DNA from: Bradyrhizobium sp. DOA9
Lineage (GTDB): Bacteria > Pseudomonadota > Alphaproteobacteria > Rhizobiales > Xanthobacteraceae
Reading direction: 5' to 3'
Length of the DNA: 64,000 bases
Assembly (NCBI RefSeq): GCF_000617845.2
Contig: NZ_DF820425.1
Coordinates: forward strand, 4,081,725-4,145,724
Shown here piece by piece: positions 7,674-16,032 of the stretch; position 1 is the stretch's first letter; every line of letters begins with the position of its first letter. The translations under genes and the position numbers were made by a program. Below the pieces are notes generated by a model, which was not told where the DNA came from, did not search any database, and was given only the letters and a program-made list of their open reading frames with translations.

Positions 7674-8810
7674 TTGAGCGTGACGCAGCAACAGGTTCTC
7701 GACAGCCTCAAGGGGGTCCAGTCGCCCCGCGGGGTCGCGCTCCCCCATGCCAATGTGCTGAGCGCGATCAGCGCCTCCGACGGCAAGGTGTTCTTCTCGA
7801 TCAATGTCGACGCCGCCGAGGCAAGGGCCTGGGAATCGGTCCGGGCCGAAGCGGAGGCCGCCGTGCGCGGCATTCCCGGCGTCACCACCGTCATGGTGGC
7901 GCTGACCGCCGAGCGCAAGCCGGGCTCCGTGCCGCCGCCCCCCCCGCAGCCGAGCCGCGGGGCGACCGGCGTGCAGCCGGTCCATGCCCACAAGCCGCCG
8001 CAGGGCGGTGGGTCGCCGATGGCACGGCAGTCGGAAATTCCCGGCGTTGCCGCCGTGATTGCGGTCGCCTCCGGCAAGGGCGGGGTGGGCAAGTCGACCA
8101 CCGCGCTCAATCTGGCGCTCGGCCTGCGCGACCTCGGCCTCAAGGTCGGGCTGCTCGATGCCGACATCTACGGCCCCTCGGTGCCGCGCCTGACGGGTCT
8201 GCGCGACAAGCCAGAGCTGAACGACGAGCGCAAGATGATTCCGCTTCGGCGCTTCGGCCTCGCCATCATGTCGATCGGCTTCCTGGTCGAGGAGGAGACC
8301 GCGATGATCTGGCGCGGCCCGATGGTGATGTCGGCCGTGACGCAGATGCTGCGCGACGTCGAATGGGGCAAGCTCGACGTGCTGGTCGTCGACATGCCGC
8401 CGGGCACCGGCGATGCCCAGCTCACGCTGGCGCAGAACGTGCCGCTGAAGGGCGCCGTGATCGTCTCGACCCCGCAGGACCTGTCCCTGATCGACGCGCG
8501 GCGGGGGCTTGCCATGTTCAAGAAGGTCAACGTGCCTGTGCTCGGCATCGTCGAGAATATGAGCTACTTCCAGTGCCCGCATTGCGGCACGCGGTCGGAC
8601 ATTTTCGGCCATGGCGGGGCCCGGCACGAGGCCGAGAAGCTCGCCGTGCCGTTCCTGGGCGAGATCCCCCTGCACATGGCGATTCGCGCCACCTCGGACG
8701 CCGGCAATCCCGTGGTCGACAGCGAGCCGGACGGCCCTCATGCGGCGATCTACCGCGCCATTGCCGGCCAGGTCCGGGACCAGCTCAAGGCCGTCATTGC
8801 GGCGGCCTGA
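7674..8810 (+). CDS. mrp: Mrp/ApbC/NBP35 family iron-sulfur cluster carrier ATPase
   Basis: A 378-residue P-loop ATPase that binds and transfers Fe-S clusters to apoproteins in the cytosol. An N-terminal DUF59/MIP18-like domain (about 1-80, with GIPGVTTVMVALTAERKP) is joined by a Pro-rich linker to the MinD-like ATPase: deviant Walker A GKGGVGKSTTALNLA near residues 134-146, DADIYGPSVPRLTG, VVDMPPGTGDAQLTLAQ, and the cluster-binding CPHCG in NMSYFQCPHCGTRSDIF. The start is TTG with an AGGAGA site four bases upstream; the DUF59 domain begins immediately after. Length is standard for alphaproteobacteria. Confidence 0.95.
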   Translation: MSVTQQQVLDSLKGVQSPRGVALPHANVLSAISASDGKVFFSINVDAAEARAWESVRAEAEAAVRGIPGVTTVMVALTAERKPGSVPPPPPQPSRGATGVQPVHAHKPPQGGGSPMARQSEIPGVAAVIAVASGKGGVGKSTTALNLALGLRDLGLKVGLLDADIYGPSVPRLTGLRDKPELNDERKMIPLRRFGLAIMSIGFLVEEETAMIWRGPMVMSAVTQMLRDVEWGKLDVLVVDMPPGTGDAQLTLAQNVPLKGAVIVSTPQDLSLIDARRGLAMFKKVNVPVLGIVENMSYFQCPHCGTRSDIFGHGGARHEAEKLAVPFLGEIPLHMAIRATSDAGNPVVDSEPDGPHAAIYRAIAGQVRDQLKAVIAAA

Positions 8811-9014
8811 CCGGTCGCCGCGGCAAGCGCCGGGGACATGCGACTTTCGTAGAGCCCCGTCATGCCATTGTCGCGTTCCGAAACCGGGCTGGCCGTGTTA
8901 AAGGCCCACGGCAGTCAAGCCCCTTCGGTTCGACGCGACCTCAACGCGTCGCCGAAATGCGCGGCGGCATAAGAGAAGCCAAGGGGAAACGCCCCAGCAA
9001 GGAGAGACCTGAAG

Positions 9015-10103
9015 ATGAAGCGTCGTGATTTTCTCAAAGTGTCGGCAGCAGGCGCGGCGGCGACCGCGGTGGCCTCGCCGGCGATCGCGCAATCCTCGCC
9101 CGAGGTGAAGTGGCGCCTGACTTCGAGCTTCCCGAAGTCGCTCGACACCATCTATGGCGGCGCCGAGCAGGTGGCGAAGTACGTCGCCGAGATGACCGAC
9201 AACAAGTTCCAGATCCAGGTGTTCGCCGCCGGCGAAATCGTCCCCGGCCTGCAGGCGCTCGATGCGACCTCGAACGGCACGGTCGATATGTGCCACACCG
9301 TCTCGTACTACTACGTCGGCAAGGACCCCACGTTTGCGATCTTCGCCTCGGTGCCGTTCGGCCTCAATGCGCGCCAGCAGAATTCGTGGCTGTATCAGGG
9401 CGGCGGCAACGAGCTCGCCAACGAGTTCTTCAAGAAGTCGAACGTGGTCGGCTTCCCCTGCGGCAACACCGGCGCCCAGATGGGCGGCTGGTTCCGCAAG
9501 GAGATCAAGACCGTTGCCGATCTCTCCGGCCTGAAGATGCGCATCGGCGGCATCGCCGGCCAGGTGCTGCAGAAGGTCGGCGTGGTGCCGCAGCAGCTCG
9601 CCGGCGGCGACATTTATCCCGCGCTGGAGAAGGGCACCATCGACGGGGCCGAATGGGTCGGCCCCTACGATGACGAGAAGCTCGGCTTCGCCAAGGTCGC
9701 CAAGTACTACTATTATCCCGGCTTCTGGGAGGGCGGTCCGACCGTGCACGCCTTCGCCAACCTGGAAAAGTTCAATGCGCTGCCGAAGAACTACCAGGCG
9801 ATCCTCACCAACGCGACGGCCAACGCCAACACCTGGATGGCCGCGCGCTACGACATGCAGAATCCGGCAGCCTTGAAGCGACTGGTTGCCGGCGGCACCC
9901 AGCTGCGTCCGTTCACCAACGAGGTGCTGGAAGCCTGCCTCAAGGCGACCAACGAATTGTGGGCGGAGATCTCGGGCAAGAACGCCGACTTCAAGAAGTC
10001 GATCGAGGCCATGCAGGCCTATCGCTCCGACGAATATCTGTGGTGGCAGGTTGCCGAATATACCTACGACAGCTTCATGATCCGCTCGCGCACCCGCGGC
10101 TGA
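9015..10103 (+). CDS. TRAP transporter solute-binding protein (DctP/TakP-like), copy 1
   Basis: A 362-residue periplasmic binding protein with a twin-arginine signal (MKRRDFLKVSAAGAAATAVA, cleavage after AIA). The mature protein shows TRAP-SBP hallmarks: FPKSLDTIYGGAEQVAKYVA, DNKFQIQVFAAGEIVPGLQA, GGWFRKEIKT, LKMRIGGIAGQVLQKVGVVP and GTIDGAEWVGPYDDEKLG. It resembles the TakP/FcbT1 group (COG4663 type), which captures 2-oxo acids or other organic anions with a cation. AGGAGAG precedes the ATG. A paralogue follows, and no DctQ/DctM gene is adjacent. A strong terminator follows the gene. Confidence 0.9.
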   Translation: MKRRDFLKVSAAGAAATAVASPAIAQSSPEVKWRLTSSFPKSLDTIYGGAEQVAKYVAEMTDNKFQIQVFAAGEIVPGLQALDATSNGTVDMCHTVSYYYVGKDPTFAIFASVPFGLNARQQNSWLYQGGGNELANEFFKKSNVVGFPCGNTGAQMGGWFRKEIKTVADLSGLKMRIGGIAGQVLQKVGVVPQQLAGGDIYPALEKGTIDGAEWVGPYDDEKLGFAKVAKYYYYPGFWEGGPTVHAFANLEKFNALPKNYQAILTNATANANTWMAARYDMQNPAALKRLVAGGTQLRPFTNEVLEACLKATNELWAEISGKNADFKKSIEAMQAYRSDEYLWWQVAEYTYDSFMIRSRTRG

Positions 10104-10130
10104 TCTACGGCTCAAGTCGTAACACCGGAA

Positions 10131-10167
10131 AAGCCCGGCCTCGCTCGCGAGGCCGGGCTTTTTCTTT
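10131..10167 (+). terminator. rho-independent terminator after TRAP SBP copy 1
   Basis: A GC-rich stem of 10 bp (GCCCGGCCTC at 10133-10142 pairing with GAGGCCGGGC at 10149-10158), a six-base loop and TTTTTCTTT follow the stop codon of the first binding protein. It separates the two paralogues, so the second must have its own promoter between about 10170 and 10269. Confidence 0.9.
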
Positions 10168-10269
10168 GCCGCAGTGCGATCGGGATGGCATTCGGTCCCG
10201 TGATGTTCCATGCTGCGCCCAAGCCTCGCAAAGAAGGCTCCACAATCAGATCCATCAGGGTAGGAAATC

Positions 10270-11358
10270 ATGAAGAGAAGAGACTTCATCAAGGTCACAG
10301 GACTTGGTGCGGCCGGCGCGGCCACGCTCGCGGCTCCCGCGATCGCGCAGTCGATGCCGGACATCAAATGGCGCATGCCGACGAGCTGGCCGAAATCGCT
10401 CGACACGCTGTTTGGCGGCGCCGAGATGATGTGCAAGATGGTCGCCGAGGCGACCGACAACAAATTCCAGATCCAGATCTTCGCGGCCGGCGAGATCGTG
10501 CCGGGCCTCCAGGTACTCGACGCCGTGCAGAACGGCACCTGCGAGATCGGCCACACCGCGTCCTATTATTATTTCGGCAAGGACCCGACCTTCACCTTCG
10601 GCTCGGCCGTGCCGTTCGGTCCCAACATGCGCCTCAACCAGGCCTGGTACATGCTGGGCGGCGGCCGCGACCTGCTCAACGAGTTCTACAAGAGCTACAA
10701 CGTCGTCTCCCTGCTTGCAGGCAATACCGGCTCCCAGATGGGCGGCTGGTTCAGGAAGGAGGTCAACACGCCCGACGATCTCAAGGGCCTGAAGTTCCGC
10801 ATCGGCGGCTTCACCGGCCGCGTGCTCCAGAAGCTCGGCGTGGTGCCGCAGCAGCTCGCCGGCGGCGACATCTATCCGGCGCTGGAGAAGGGCACGATCG
10901 ACGCCGCCGAATGGGTCGGCCCCTATGACGACGAGAAGCTCGGCTTCTACAAGATCGCGCCGCACTATTATTATCCCGGCTGGTGGGAAGGCGGTCCGAT
11001 GCTGATGGCCTTCGTCAACCTCGACAAATGGAACGCGCTGCCGAAATATTACCAGAGCGTGCTGGAGCAGGCCGGCCACTACGCCAACAACTACATGATG
11101 GCGCGCTACGACAACGCCAATCCGCTCGCGCTGAAGAAGCTGCTGGCGGGCGGCACCAAGCTGCACGCCTTCTCGCCCGCGATCATGGATGCCTGCTACA
11201 AGGCCGCCAAGGAGCTGCACGCCGAAGTCGCTGCGACCAACCCGAACTTCAAGAAGGTGAACGACTCGCTCGCCAAGTTCACGAGCGACGGCTACTCCTG
11301 GTTCCAGGTGGCCGAGGTCGGCTACGACATCTTCATGGCGCGGCGCTCGCAGAGCTGA
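10270..11358 (+). CDS. TRAP transporter solute-binding protein (DctP/TakP-like), copy 2
   Basis: A 362-residue paralogue of the preceding gene, co-linear over its whole length. It has a Tat signal (MKRRDFIKVTGLGAAGAATL, cleavage after AIA) and the same motifs: TSWPKSLDTLFGGAEMMCKM, GGWFRKEVNTPDDLKGLKF, RIGGFTGRVLQKLGVVPQQL, EWVGPYDDEKLG. Differences lie in the surface and ligand-pocket regions (for example ASYYYFGKDPTFTFGSAVPF against VSYYYVGKDPTFAIFASVPF), consistent with related but distinct ligands. The partner membrane subunits are probably those at 27.2-29.5 kb. AGGGTAGG lies before the ATG. Confidence 0.9.
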   Translation: MKRRDFIKVTGLGAAGAATLAAPAIAQSMPDIKWRMPTSWPKSLDTLFGGAEMMCKMVAEATDNKFQIQIFAAGEIVPGLQVLDAVQNGTCEIGHTASYYYFGKDPTFTFGSAVPFGPNMRLNQAWYMLGGGRDLLNEFYKSYNVVSLLAGNTGSQMGGWFRKEVNTPDDLKGLKFRIGGFTGRVLQKLGVVPQQLAGGDIYPALEKGTIDAAEWVGPYDDEKLGFYKIAPHYYYPGWWEGGPMLMAFVNLDKWNALPKYYQSVLEQAGHYANNYMMARYDNANPLALKKLLAGGTKLHAFSPAIMDACYKAAKELHAEVAATNPNFKKVNDSLAKFTSDGYSWFQVAEVGYDIFMARRSQS

Positions 11359-11695
11359 TCGCCCCTTCGCATGCAGCGTCCCGGAGCCATGGCTCCGGGA
11401 CGCTGTCGTTTCGGCGCTCGAAGGGAGTCCAAACAAAACCTGCAAAACAACCCCATGCACAGTAGACGGAGGCAGCATTGTCAATGACTTGGCGGTGACC
11501 TGGCTGCATCACATGAATGATTGCGGAATTTACGAATTTTTCTGTTCCGTCGGGCAAAACAGTGCTAGACATGCATCATCGACTAAATCCGGAATCGCCC
11601 GGCCTCAGCTGCCGAGTCCCGTCTGAAGCGGCTTCCCCATCGCGACGGCGCAGGCGCTGCAGGCCTCCGGCGAGTGAGCGTCTCTCCCGGTGCGA
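11359..11695. other. intergenic region with 30-bp palindrome
   Basis: A perfect 30-bp palindrome (11375-11404, AGCGTCCCGGAGCC meeting its complement around CATG) follows the second binding-protein gene. It is not followed by a clear T-run, but is positioned as a transcription end or mRNA-stabilising hairpin. The rest to 11695 is relatively AT-rich with no supported gene. Confidence 0.6.
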
Positions 11696-12415
11696 TCAGA
11701 TGCGGTGGTGACCGGCGGCTTGCCCTCCATCAACATGGAGGATCTCGCCGGTCACAAAGTTTGCTCCGTCGAGATAGAGTACCGCATCGACGATGTCGGA
11801 GATCTCTCCCATGCGGCCTGCAGGATGGAGCCCGGCCAGTGTTTGATGTGCCTCAGGCGGATGCATCGGCGTCTTGATGATCCCCGGTGAGACAGCGTTG
11901 ACGCGAACACCGGTGCTCGCGTACTCGATCGCGAGGCTCCGCGTGGCCGCGTTCAAGCCTCCTTTCGTGAGGGACGCCAGGGCAGCCGGCACGCTGTTCA
12001 TCGGCTGATCGACGAGGCTGGTCGTGATCGTAATGACGTGGCCGCGCCCCTGCTTGCCCATGACGTCGAGCGCCCGCTGGGTCATGTGAAAGAAGCCGGA
12101 CACGTTCGTCGACACGTAGGCGTCATAGTCGGCTTGCGTGTAGGCGGTGAATGGCTTTGCCATGAACATGCCGGCATTGTTGACGAGCGTATCGACACGG
12201 CCGAATCGCTCCAGCGTCGCACTGAGCACGCGCTGCGCCGTTCGGGGATCACCGATGTCGCCAGGCACCGCCAGGATTTCGGCATCATCGCTTGGCTTGA
12301 TAGACCGCGAGGTCGCGACGACCCCATAATCTCGCCGCCGGAAGGCCTCGACGATCCCGGCACCGATTCCCTGAGATGCCCCCGTCACGACCGCTACTTT
12401 CCGCTCTGAGTTCAT
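11696..12415 (-). CDS. SDR family oxidoreductase with altered catalytic motif
   Basis: A 239-residue classical short-chain dehydrogenase fold. The cofactor loop TGASQGIGAGI, NNAG (in DTLVNNAGMFMAKPF) and the C-terminal RVNAVSPGIIKTPM are intact. The active-site segment reads SVPAALASLTKGGLNAATRS: four residues before the lysine, where the catalytic Tyr of Y-x3-K should stand, there is Ala. The candidate Ser is in ITITTSLVD. Either the chemistry differs or it is not an active dehydrogenase. The ATG at 12415 has AGGCAGG just upstream and begins the conserved fold. It follows the acyl-CoA dehydrogenase gene with about 10 bases between them, so the two form an operon. Confidence 0.85.
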   Translation of the reverse strand: MNSERKVAVVTGASQGIGAGIVEAFRRRDYGVVATSRSIKPSDDAEILAVPGDIGDPRTAQRVLSATLERFGRVDTLVNNAGMFMAKPFTAYTQADYDAYVSTNVSGFFHMTQRALDVMGKQGRGHVITITTSLVDQPMNSVPAALASLTKGGLNAATRSLAIEYASTGVRVNAVSPGIIKTPMHPPEAHQTLAGLHPAGRMGEISDIVDAVLYLDGANFVTGEILHVDGGQAAGHHRI

Positions 12416-12425
12416 GACCTGCCTC

Positions 12426-13670
12426 TCAAGTTGCGCCGCTTGCCGCAAGCGGATCGTAGTTGCCCTGCCGGAACATCATGTGCAACTGGCGCCGTCTGAC
12501 GCCCATATTGCCACCGTCGAAGATGGGCAGCGCCAACGCATCGTTCAGGAGGCGGGCAAACGGTGCTTCATGATCGTAGCTGTCGACGCCCACGACGCGC
12601 ATGAGATCGGTGATGACGCGCACCGCGGCCTCCGATCCATAAATCTTCGCCTCGATCGCGAGCTCATCCGCGCCCGGCGACTGGGTATCGACGGCATGAC
12701 AGGCGCGCCAACTCAGATAGCGTGCCGCCTCGATCGTGATCTTGGCATCGGCCAGCGCGTATCCGACCGCCTGATGTTCGATGATCGGGTGGACACCGCC
12801 GCGCTTTTCGGTCTGTGCAAAATGAAGCGCGAATTCGAAAGCCGCGCGCATCAACGCGACGCCGAAGATGCCAACGAGCGCTGCCGTTCCGGTGAAGGCT
12901 GCCGCCGTCAACGCGAGCCCAGCCCCCTCCTGGCCCAGGAGGTTGTGGTGCGGGGCCACGACATCCTGCAACCCGAACTGCGGCACGAGATGCGCCCGAT
13001 GGCCGATCGTGTCGATCGCGCGTTCGAACGTCAGTCCCTTGGCTGGTCCTTCGACGGCAATGATGGAGATCGCCTCGCTCGGAGGCGCGGCGGCATTGGT
13101 TCGGCACACGACGCACAGGATATCGGCGCCGTTGCGGTTCCAGCCCGTGGCCGAGGATACCCATTTCTTGCGGCCGTTGATCACCCAGGTATCACCCTCC
13201 CGCCTTGCTTTGGTGCGGACACCTTCGCCGGGCGGAGGCGAACTGGAATTGGCGCTGCCGCCCGGCTCGCTGGAGCAGAAGCCGGCGAGCGGCGCGCCGC
13301 GCGTCTTCAGGAACGGCACCAGCAGGCGTTGGCATTGATCGGGCGTGCCGCCGAGCAGAATGGGCAACAGGCCGAGCACGGTGCCGAGCATCGTAAGCGT
13401 CACGCTGGCGTTCACGCTATAGAATTCCTCGGCCAGGATCGCCATGTCGATCAGGCCTGCGTTCTCGCCGCCGGCCGGTGCAGGGATGCACTTGCGCAAA
13501 AAGCCTGCGGCGACCATGGCTTCGTAAGTTGGCTTGGTCGCAAGAAAGCGCTCTTCCGGAGTTGCCAGCAGTTCGGCCCGCCAGACCCCGCCGAGCACCT
13601 CTTCGGCGAACTTGCGCGAACTCCTCTGAAGGTCCCGCTGTTGCGTCGTAAGCGTGAAATCGATCGCCAT
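12426..13670 (-). CDS. acyl-CoA dehydrogenase-like flavoprotein with Asp at the usual Glu position
   Basis: A 414-residue member of the acyl-CoA dehydrogenase superfamily. The N-terminal helical domain (DFTLTTQQRDLQRSSRKFAE), FAD-binding middle domain (LAGFCSSEPGGSAN, WVINGRKKWVSSA) and C-terminal helical domain are present. The motif that normally reads IYEGT, with the catalytic Glu, reads IFDGGNMGVRRRQ, placing Asp at that spot; nitroalkane oxidase, another family member, also uses Asp here. A low-complexity insert (SSSPPPGEGVRT) sits in the FAD domain. It shares an operon with the SDR and lies downstream of the AraC regulator on the same strand. Substrate unknown. Confidence 0.85.
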   Translation of the reverse strand: MAIDFTLTTQQRDLQRSSRKFAEEVLGGVWRAELLATPEERFLATKPTYEAMVAAGFLRKCIPAPAGGENAGLIDMAILAEEFYSVNASVTLTMLGTVLGLLPILLGGTPDQCQRLLVPFLKTRGAPLAGFCSSEPGGSANSSSPPPGEGVRTKARREGDTWVINGRKKWVSSATGWNRNGADILCVVCRTNAAAPPSEAISIIAVEGPAKGLTFERAIDTIGHRAHLVPQFGLQDVVAPHHNLLGQEGAGLALTAAAFTGTAALVGIFGVALMRAAFEFALHFAQTEKRGGVHPIIEHQAVGYALADAKITIEAARYLSWRACHAVDTQSPGADELAIEAKIYGSEAAVRVITDLMRVVGVDSYDHEAPFARLLNDALALPIFDGGNMGVRRRQLHMMFRQGNYDPLAASGAT

Positions 13671-13770
13671 GGCGATGTCCTCTGATGTCAGCCGTCCGGC
13701 ATGGCTATCCCGGCATCAGACAAAAATCTTGGACGGCAGCGTCCGATCTCTTGGCGTGGAGTGAACCGGA

Positions 13771-14712
13771 TCAGTCAGCGCGCAGTGCCGCACGTCGGAA
13801 CTCGCGCGGAGCCGATCCGTGACTGCGCTTGAACAGCCGGTTGAAATGCGAGATGTCGCGGAAACCCGAGGCAAAGGCGATTTCGGCAATAGTCCTGTCA
13901 GAGGACCCCGGATCAAGCAGCCGGCGCGCGCAGGCGGCGATGCGCCGATCGTTGACGTGTTCGCTGACGGGACGATCCGTCGTGGCGAACAGGCGGTGGA
14001 CGTAGCGCTCGGAGCAACGGAACGTCGCAGCAAGCGCGGCTGCGCCGAGTTCGGGATCCTCGCTGTGGCGCTCGATGTGGTCGATCATCATCGACAACAG
14101 CACTGGGATGTGGACGCGTTCCGCAGACAAATCGGTGAGCGCACCGGGGGCATGCGCGATCAGATCAACCACATGCGCACCGATCAGAGCCGAGGTCATG
14201 GAACGCTGACGGTCGGTCAGGCAGAGTTCGGCATAGCCGGCGAGTGTCTTGGAGAGCGCCCGACCGGCTTCGGTCCGGGACAAATTGAGCCGCGGACGAT
14301 CGAGCAACCCGTTCGGCAGTAGCCGCCGCGGTACGGCGAAGCAGAAGAGCTTGAAGTCACGGGAGTTGGCGATCTCGAACGGCTCCGTCGTATCCGCCAC
14401 CGCAAGGTCGCCGGGTGCGCAGGCCTGCTCGTGGTCGCGTTGCGTCGTACGCCCAAATCCCTCGAGCTGGAGATTGATGAAGCACAGATCCTCGGTGCTG
14501 CAGGCAATGTGCGACGCAAGACGCAGCACCGTGTGACGCGTCGCCGTCACCAGCGATACCTGGATCGGAGCAGCGTCAGCCCTGGAAATCGTGCCTTCAA
14601 ACGGCAGGTCGGCAAGCCGGCGCGGCTCGAGACGCACAAAGGCCGCGGCGAGGTCGTCTGCCCAGCTTCCGAAGGGTTGATCCGCACGTTGCGGCCTGGT
14701 GGACCATTCCAT
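13771..14712 (-). CDS. AraC family transcriptional regulator
   Basis: A 313-residue regulator with an AraC/CbdR-type N-terminal ligand domain (DLAAAFVRLEPRRLADLPFE, about residues 1-180) and a C-terminal double HTH (LAATFRCSERYVHRLFATTD and IAEIAFASGFRDISHFNRLF, then FKRSHGSAPREFRR). The frame is open far upstream, but the ATG at 14712 (MEWSTRPQRADQPFG) starts recognisable sequence. It is upstream of and co-oriented with the ACAD/SDR pair (100-base gap), so it probably controls those genes; the effector is unknown. Confidence 0.85.
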   Translation of the reverse strand: MEWSTRPQRADQPFGSWADDLAAAFVRLEPRRLADLPFEGTISRADAAPIQVSLVTATRHTVLRLASHIACSTEDLCFINLQLEGFGRTTQRDHEQACAPGDLAVADTTEPFEIANSRDFKLFCFAVPRRLLPNGLLDRPRLNLSRTEAGRALSKTLAGYAELCLTDRQRSMTSALIGAHVVDLIAHAPGALTDLSAERVHIPVLLSMMIDHIERHSEDPELGAAALAATFRCSERYVHRLFATTDRPVSEHVNDRRIAACARRLLDPGSSDRTIAEIAFASGFRDISHFNRLFKRSHGSAPREFRRAALRAD

Positions 14713-15032
14713 GAGCACCCCGAACTGGCTGCGTCCGCAAGAGGGCACCGGCAGGCAATGATATCGCTGGCGGTATGCGGGGTCAAATTCAGCTGACGGC
14801 GTCCGTGTTTCAGACGGCTGGGCAACGAGCGCCGGATCGAGCCGCGAGGCTATGGCTGTCCTGGGCAAGTTGGCGGAGCGCCGACGCCGGAACCATGACT
14901 TCGTTGCAACGTTTTCCCGGAGCGCGGCGATAGCCGCGTTCCAGGAGAAAACACCAGGCTCGCATCCCATTGCCCGCGAGCTGGCGCCTCCAACAACGCA
15001 ACGGGAGCGATCGTCGTGTTTCGTCAGCAACA
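14713..15032. other. divergent intergenic region
   Basis: A 320-base region between the AraC gene (minus) and a small hypothetical gene (plus). The frame of the AraC gene remains open through it but its translation has no family character, so it is treated as non-coding promoter DNA. No repeats or obvious operators were recognised. Confidence 0.45.
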
Positions 15033-15368
15033 ATGAAATGGATGCTCGTGGTTTTGGTCGGCGGCATCACGCCCGTGAATACCGATTTGGTCTTCGACAA
15101 ATTCGCGGATTGTCTCGCAGCCGAAGAGCAAATGCGAAAGCACTATTCGGACGCGTTCGAGGCTTGGGACCGTTGGGCGGCCGCAAACATCGAGCGACGC
15201 CGTGAATACTCGAAAGCTCGCGATCTCCAAGCCAAGAGACTTCTCGCCAATATTGGCACCTGTGTCCCTCATGGTGCCGATGCTCAGAAACCTGTCGTAT
15301 CCCCCGATCAGTCGGCTCCAGCGGCACCATCGTCGCAACCGGCACCTCAGCCAAACCCGCGATCCTGA
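15033..15368 (+). CDS. small hypothetical protein with N-terminal hydrophobic segment
   Basis: A 111-residue protein, MKWMLVVLVGGITPVNTDLV at the start, then a charged helical middle (DCLAAEEQMRKHYSDAFEAW and NIERRREYSKARDLQAKRLL) and a Pro/Gln/Ala-rich tail. The short N-terminal hydrophobic stretch may be a signal sequence. I do not recognise a named domain. The ATG at 15033 was chosen over an upstream in-frame codon because the upstream residues lack coding character. A 28-base hairpin separates it from the convergent ADH fragment. Confidence 0.6.
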   Translation: MKWMLVVLVGGITPVNTDLVFDKFADCLAAEEQMRKHYSDAFEAWDRWAAANIERRREYSKARDLQAKRLLANIGTCVPHGADAQKPVVSPDQSAPAAPSSQPAPQPNPRS

Positions 15369-15376
15369 ATTGAACA

Positions 15377-15404
15377 CGGTGGCTTGCCTCCTTGCAAGCC
15401 ACCG
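15377..15404. terminator. hairpin between convergent genes
   Basis: A perfect 11-bp inverted repeat, CGGTGGCTTGC (15377-15387) and GCAAGCCACCG (15394-15404), with a 6-base loop lies between the ends of a plus-strand and a minus-strand gene. There is no strong T-run on either side, so it is a likely but unproven bidirectional terminator. Confidence 0.55.
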
Positions 15405-15424
15405 CCTGCCTACGGGGTTCGGAG

Positions 15425-15733
15425 CTAGGTCGCCGCGACTTGCTTGCGGAGCTTCTTGGGAGCGCCGATGGCGCGCGACACGACGATCCGGTCGCCCTTC
15501 TTCAATTTTCCATTTACGCCGGAGCCGACCTCGACGACTTCGCCCATCATTTCATGGCCCATGATGTCGCCGGGCATCATGGCCGGGATGAAGTTGTGGA
15601 AGAGGTGCAGGTCCGAGCCACAGATGGCGCAGCTCGTCACCTTGATGATCGCGTCTCTGGGGTCCTCGATCTCCGGATCGGTGACTGTGTCACACCGGAT
15701 ATCTTCCTTGCCGTGCCAAACGAGCGCCTTCAT
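15425..15733 (-). pseudogene. truncated zinc-dependent alcohol dehydrogenase (N-terminal fragment)
   Basis: A 102-residue frame starting MKALVWHGKEDIRCDTVTDP with the zinc-site segment VTSCAICGSDLHLFHNF and GHEMMGEVVEVGSGV. These are the first ~85 residues of the GroES-like domain of a formaldehyde/alcohol dehydrogenase of the MDR superfamily. After KKGDRIVVSR it departs from the family into SRAIGAPKKLRKQVAAT and stops. The rest of the catalytic domain and the Rossmann domain (about 290 residues) are absent, so it cannot be a working dehydrogenase. It may be a remnant left by deletion. Confidence 0.75.
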
Positions 15734-16032
15734 GCTGATCTCTCCGATACACGCCCCGCCGAAGCGCGAACTTGTGGACCAGGGAGCGGTTGCAAATTTT
15801 GCAGAAAAGATTCCGCACCGTCATCCCGGCCTGCTGCTGCTATCGGTCCTTGTGGCGCGTGCTGCTTCGGCGTGTGTATGTCGAACAGAGCGCCTGGGTC
15901 CGAAGATGCTTCTTAACCCAGGTTTAGGCGTCGCATCGTCGGACGCGGGTTGCGCTCTCGCAACCTCTCTGCACGGGAACGATGTTGGAACGGGAGGATT
16001 GGACCTTGAATTTTCAATGAGAGGACCGCTCG

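Noticed and set aside
12414..13685. 423-residue plus-strand frame over the acyl-CoA dehydrogenase
   Set aside because: Antisense shadow of a well-supported ACAD gene; no motif, signal or ribosome site.
13819..14322. Plus-strand frame over the AraC gene
   Set aside because: Antisense to a clear AraC protein with two HTH motifs; no independent evidence.
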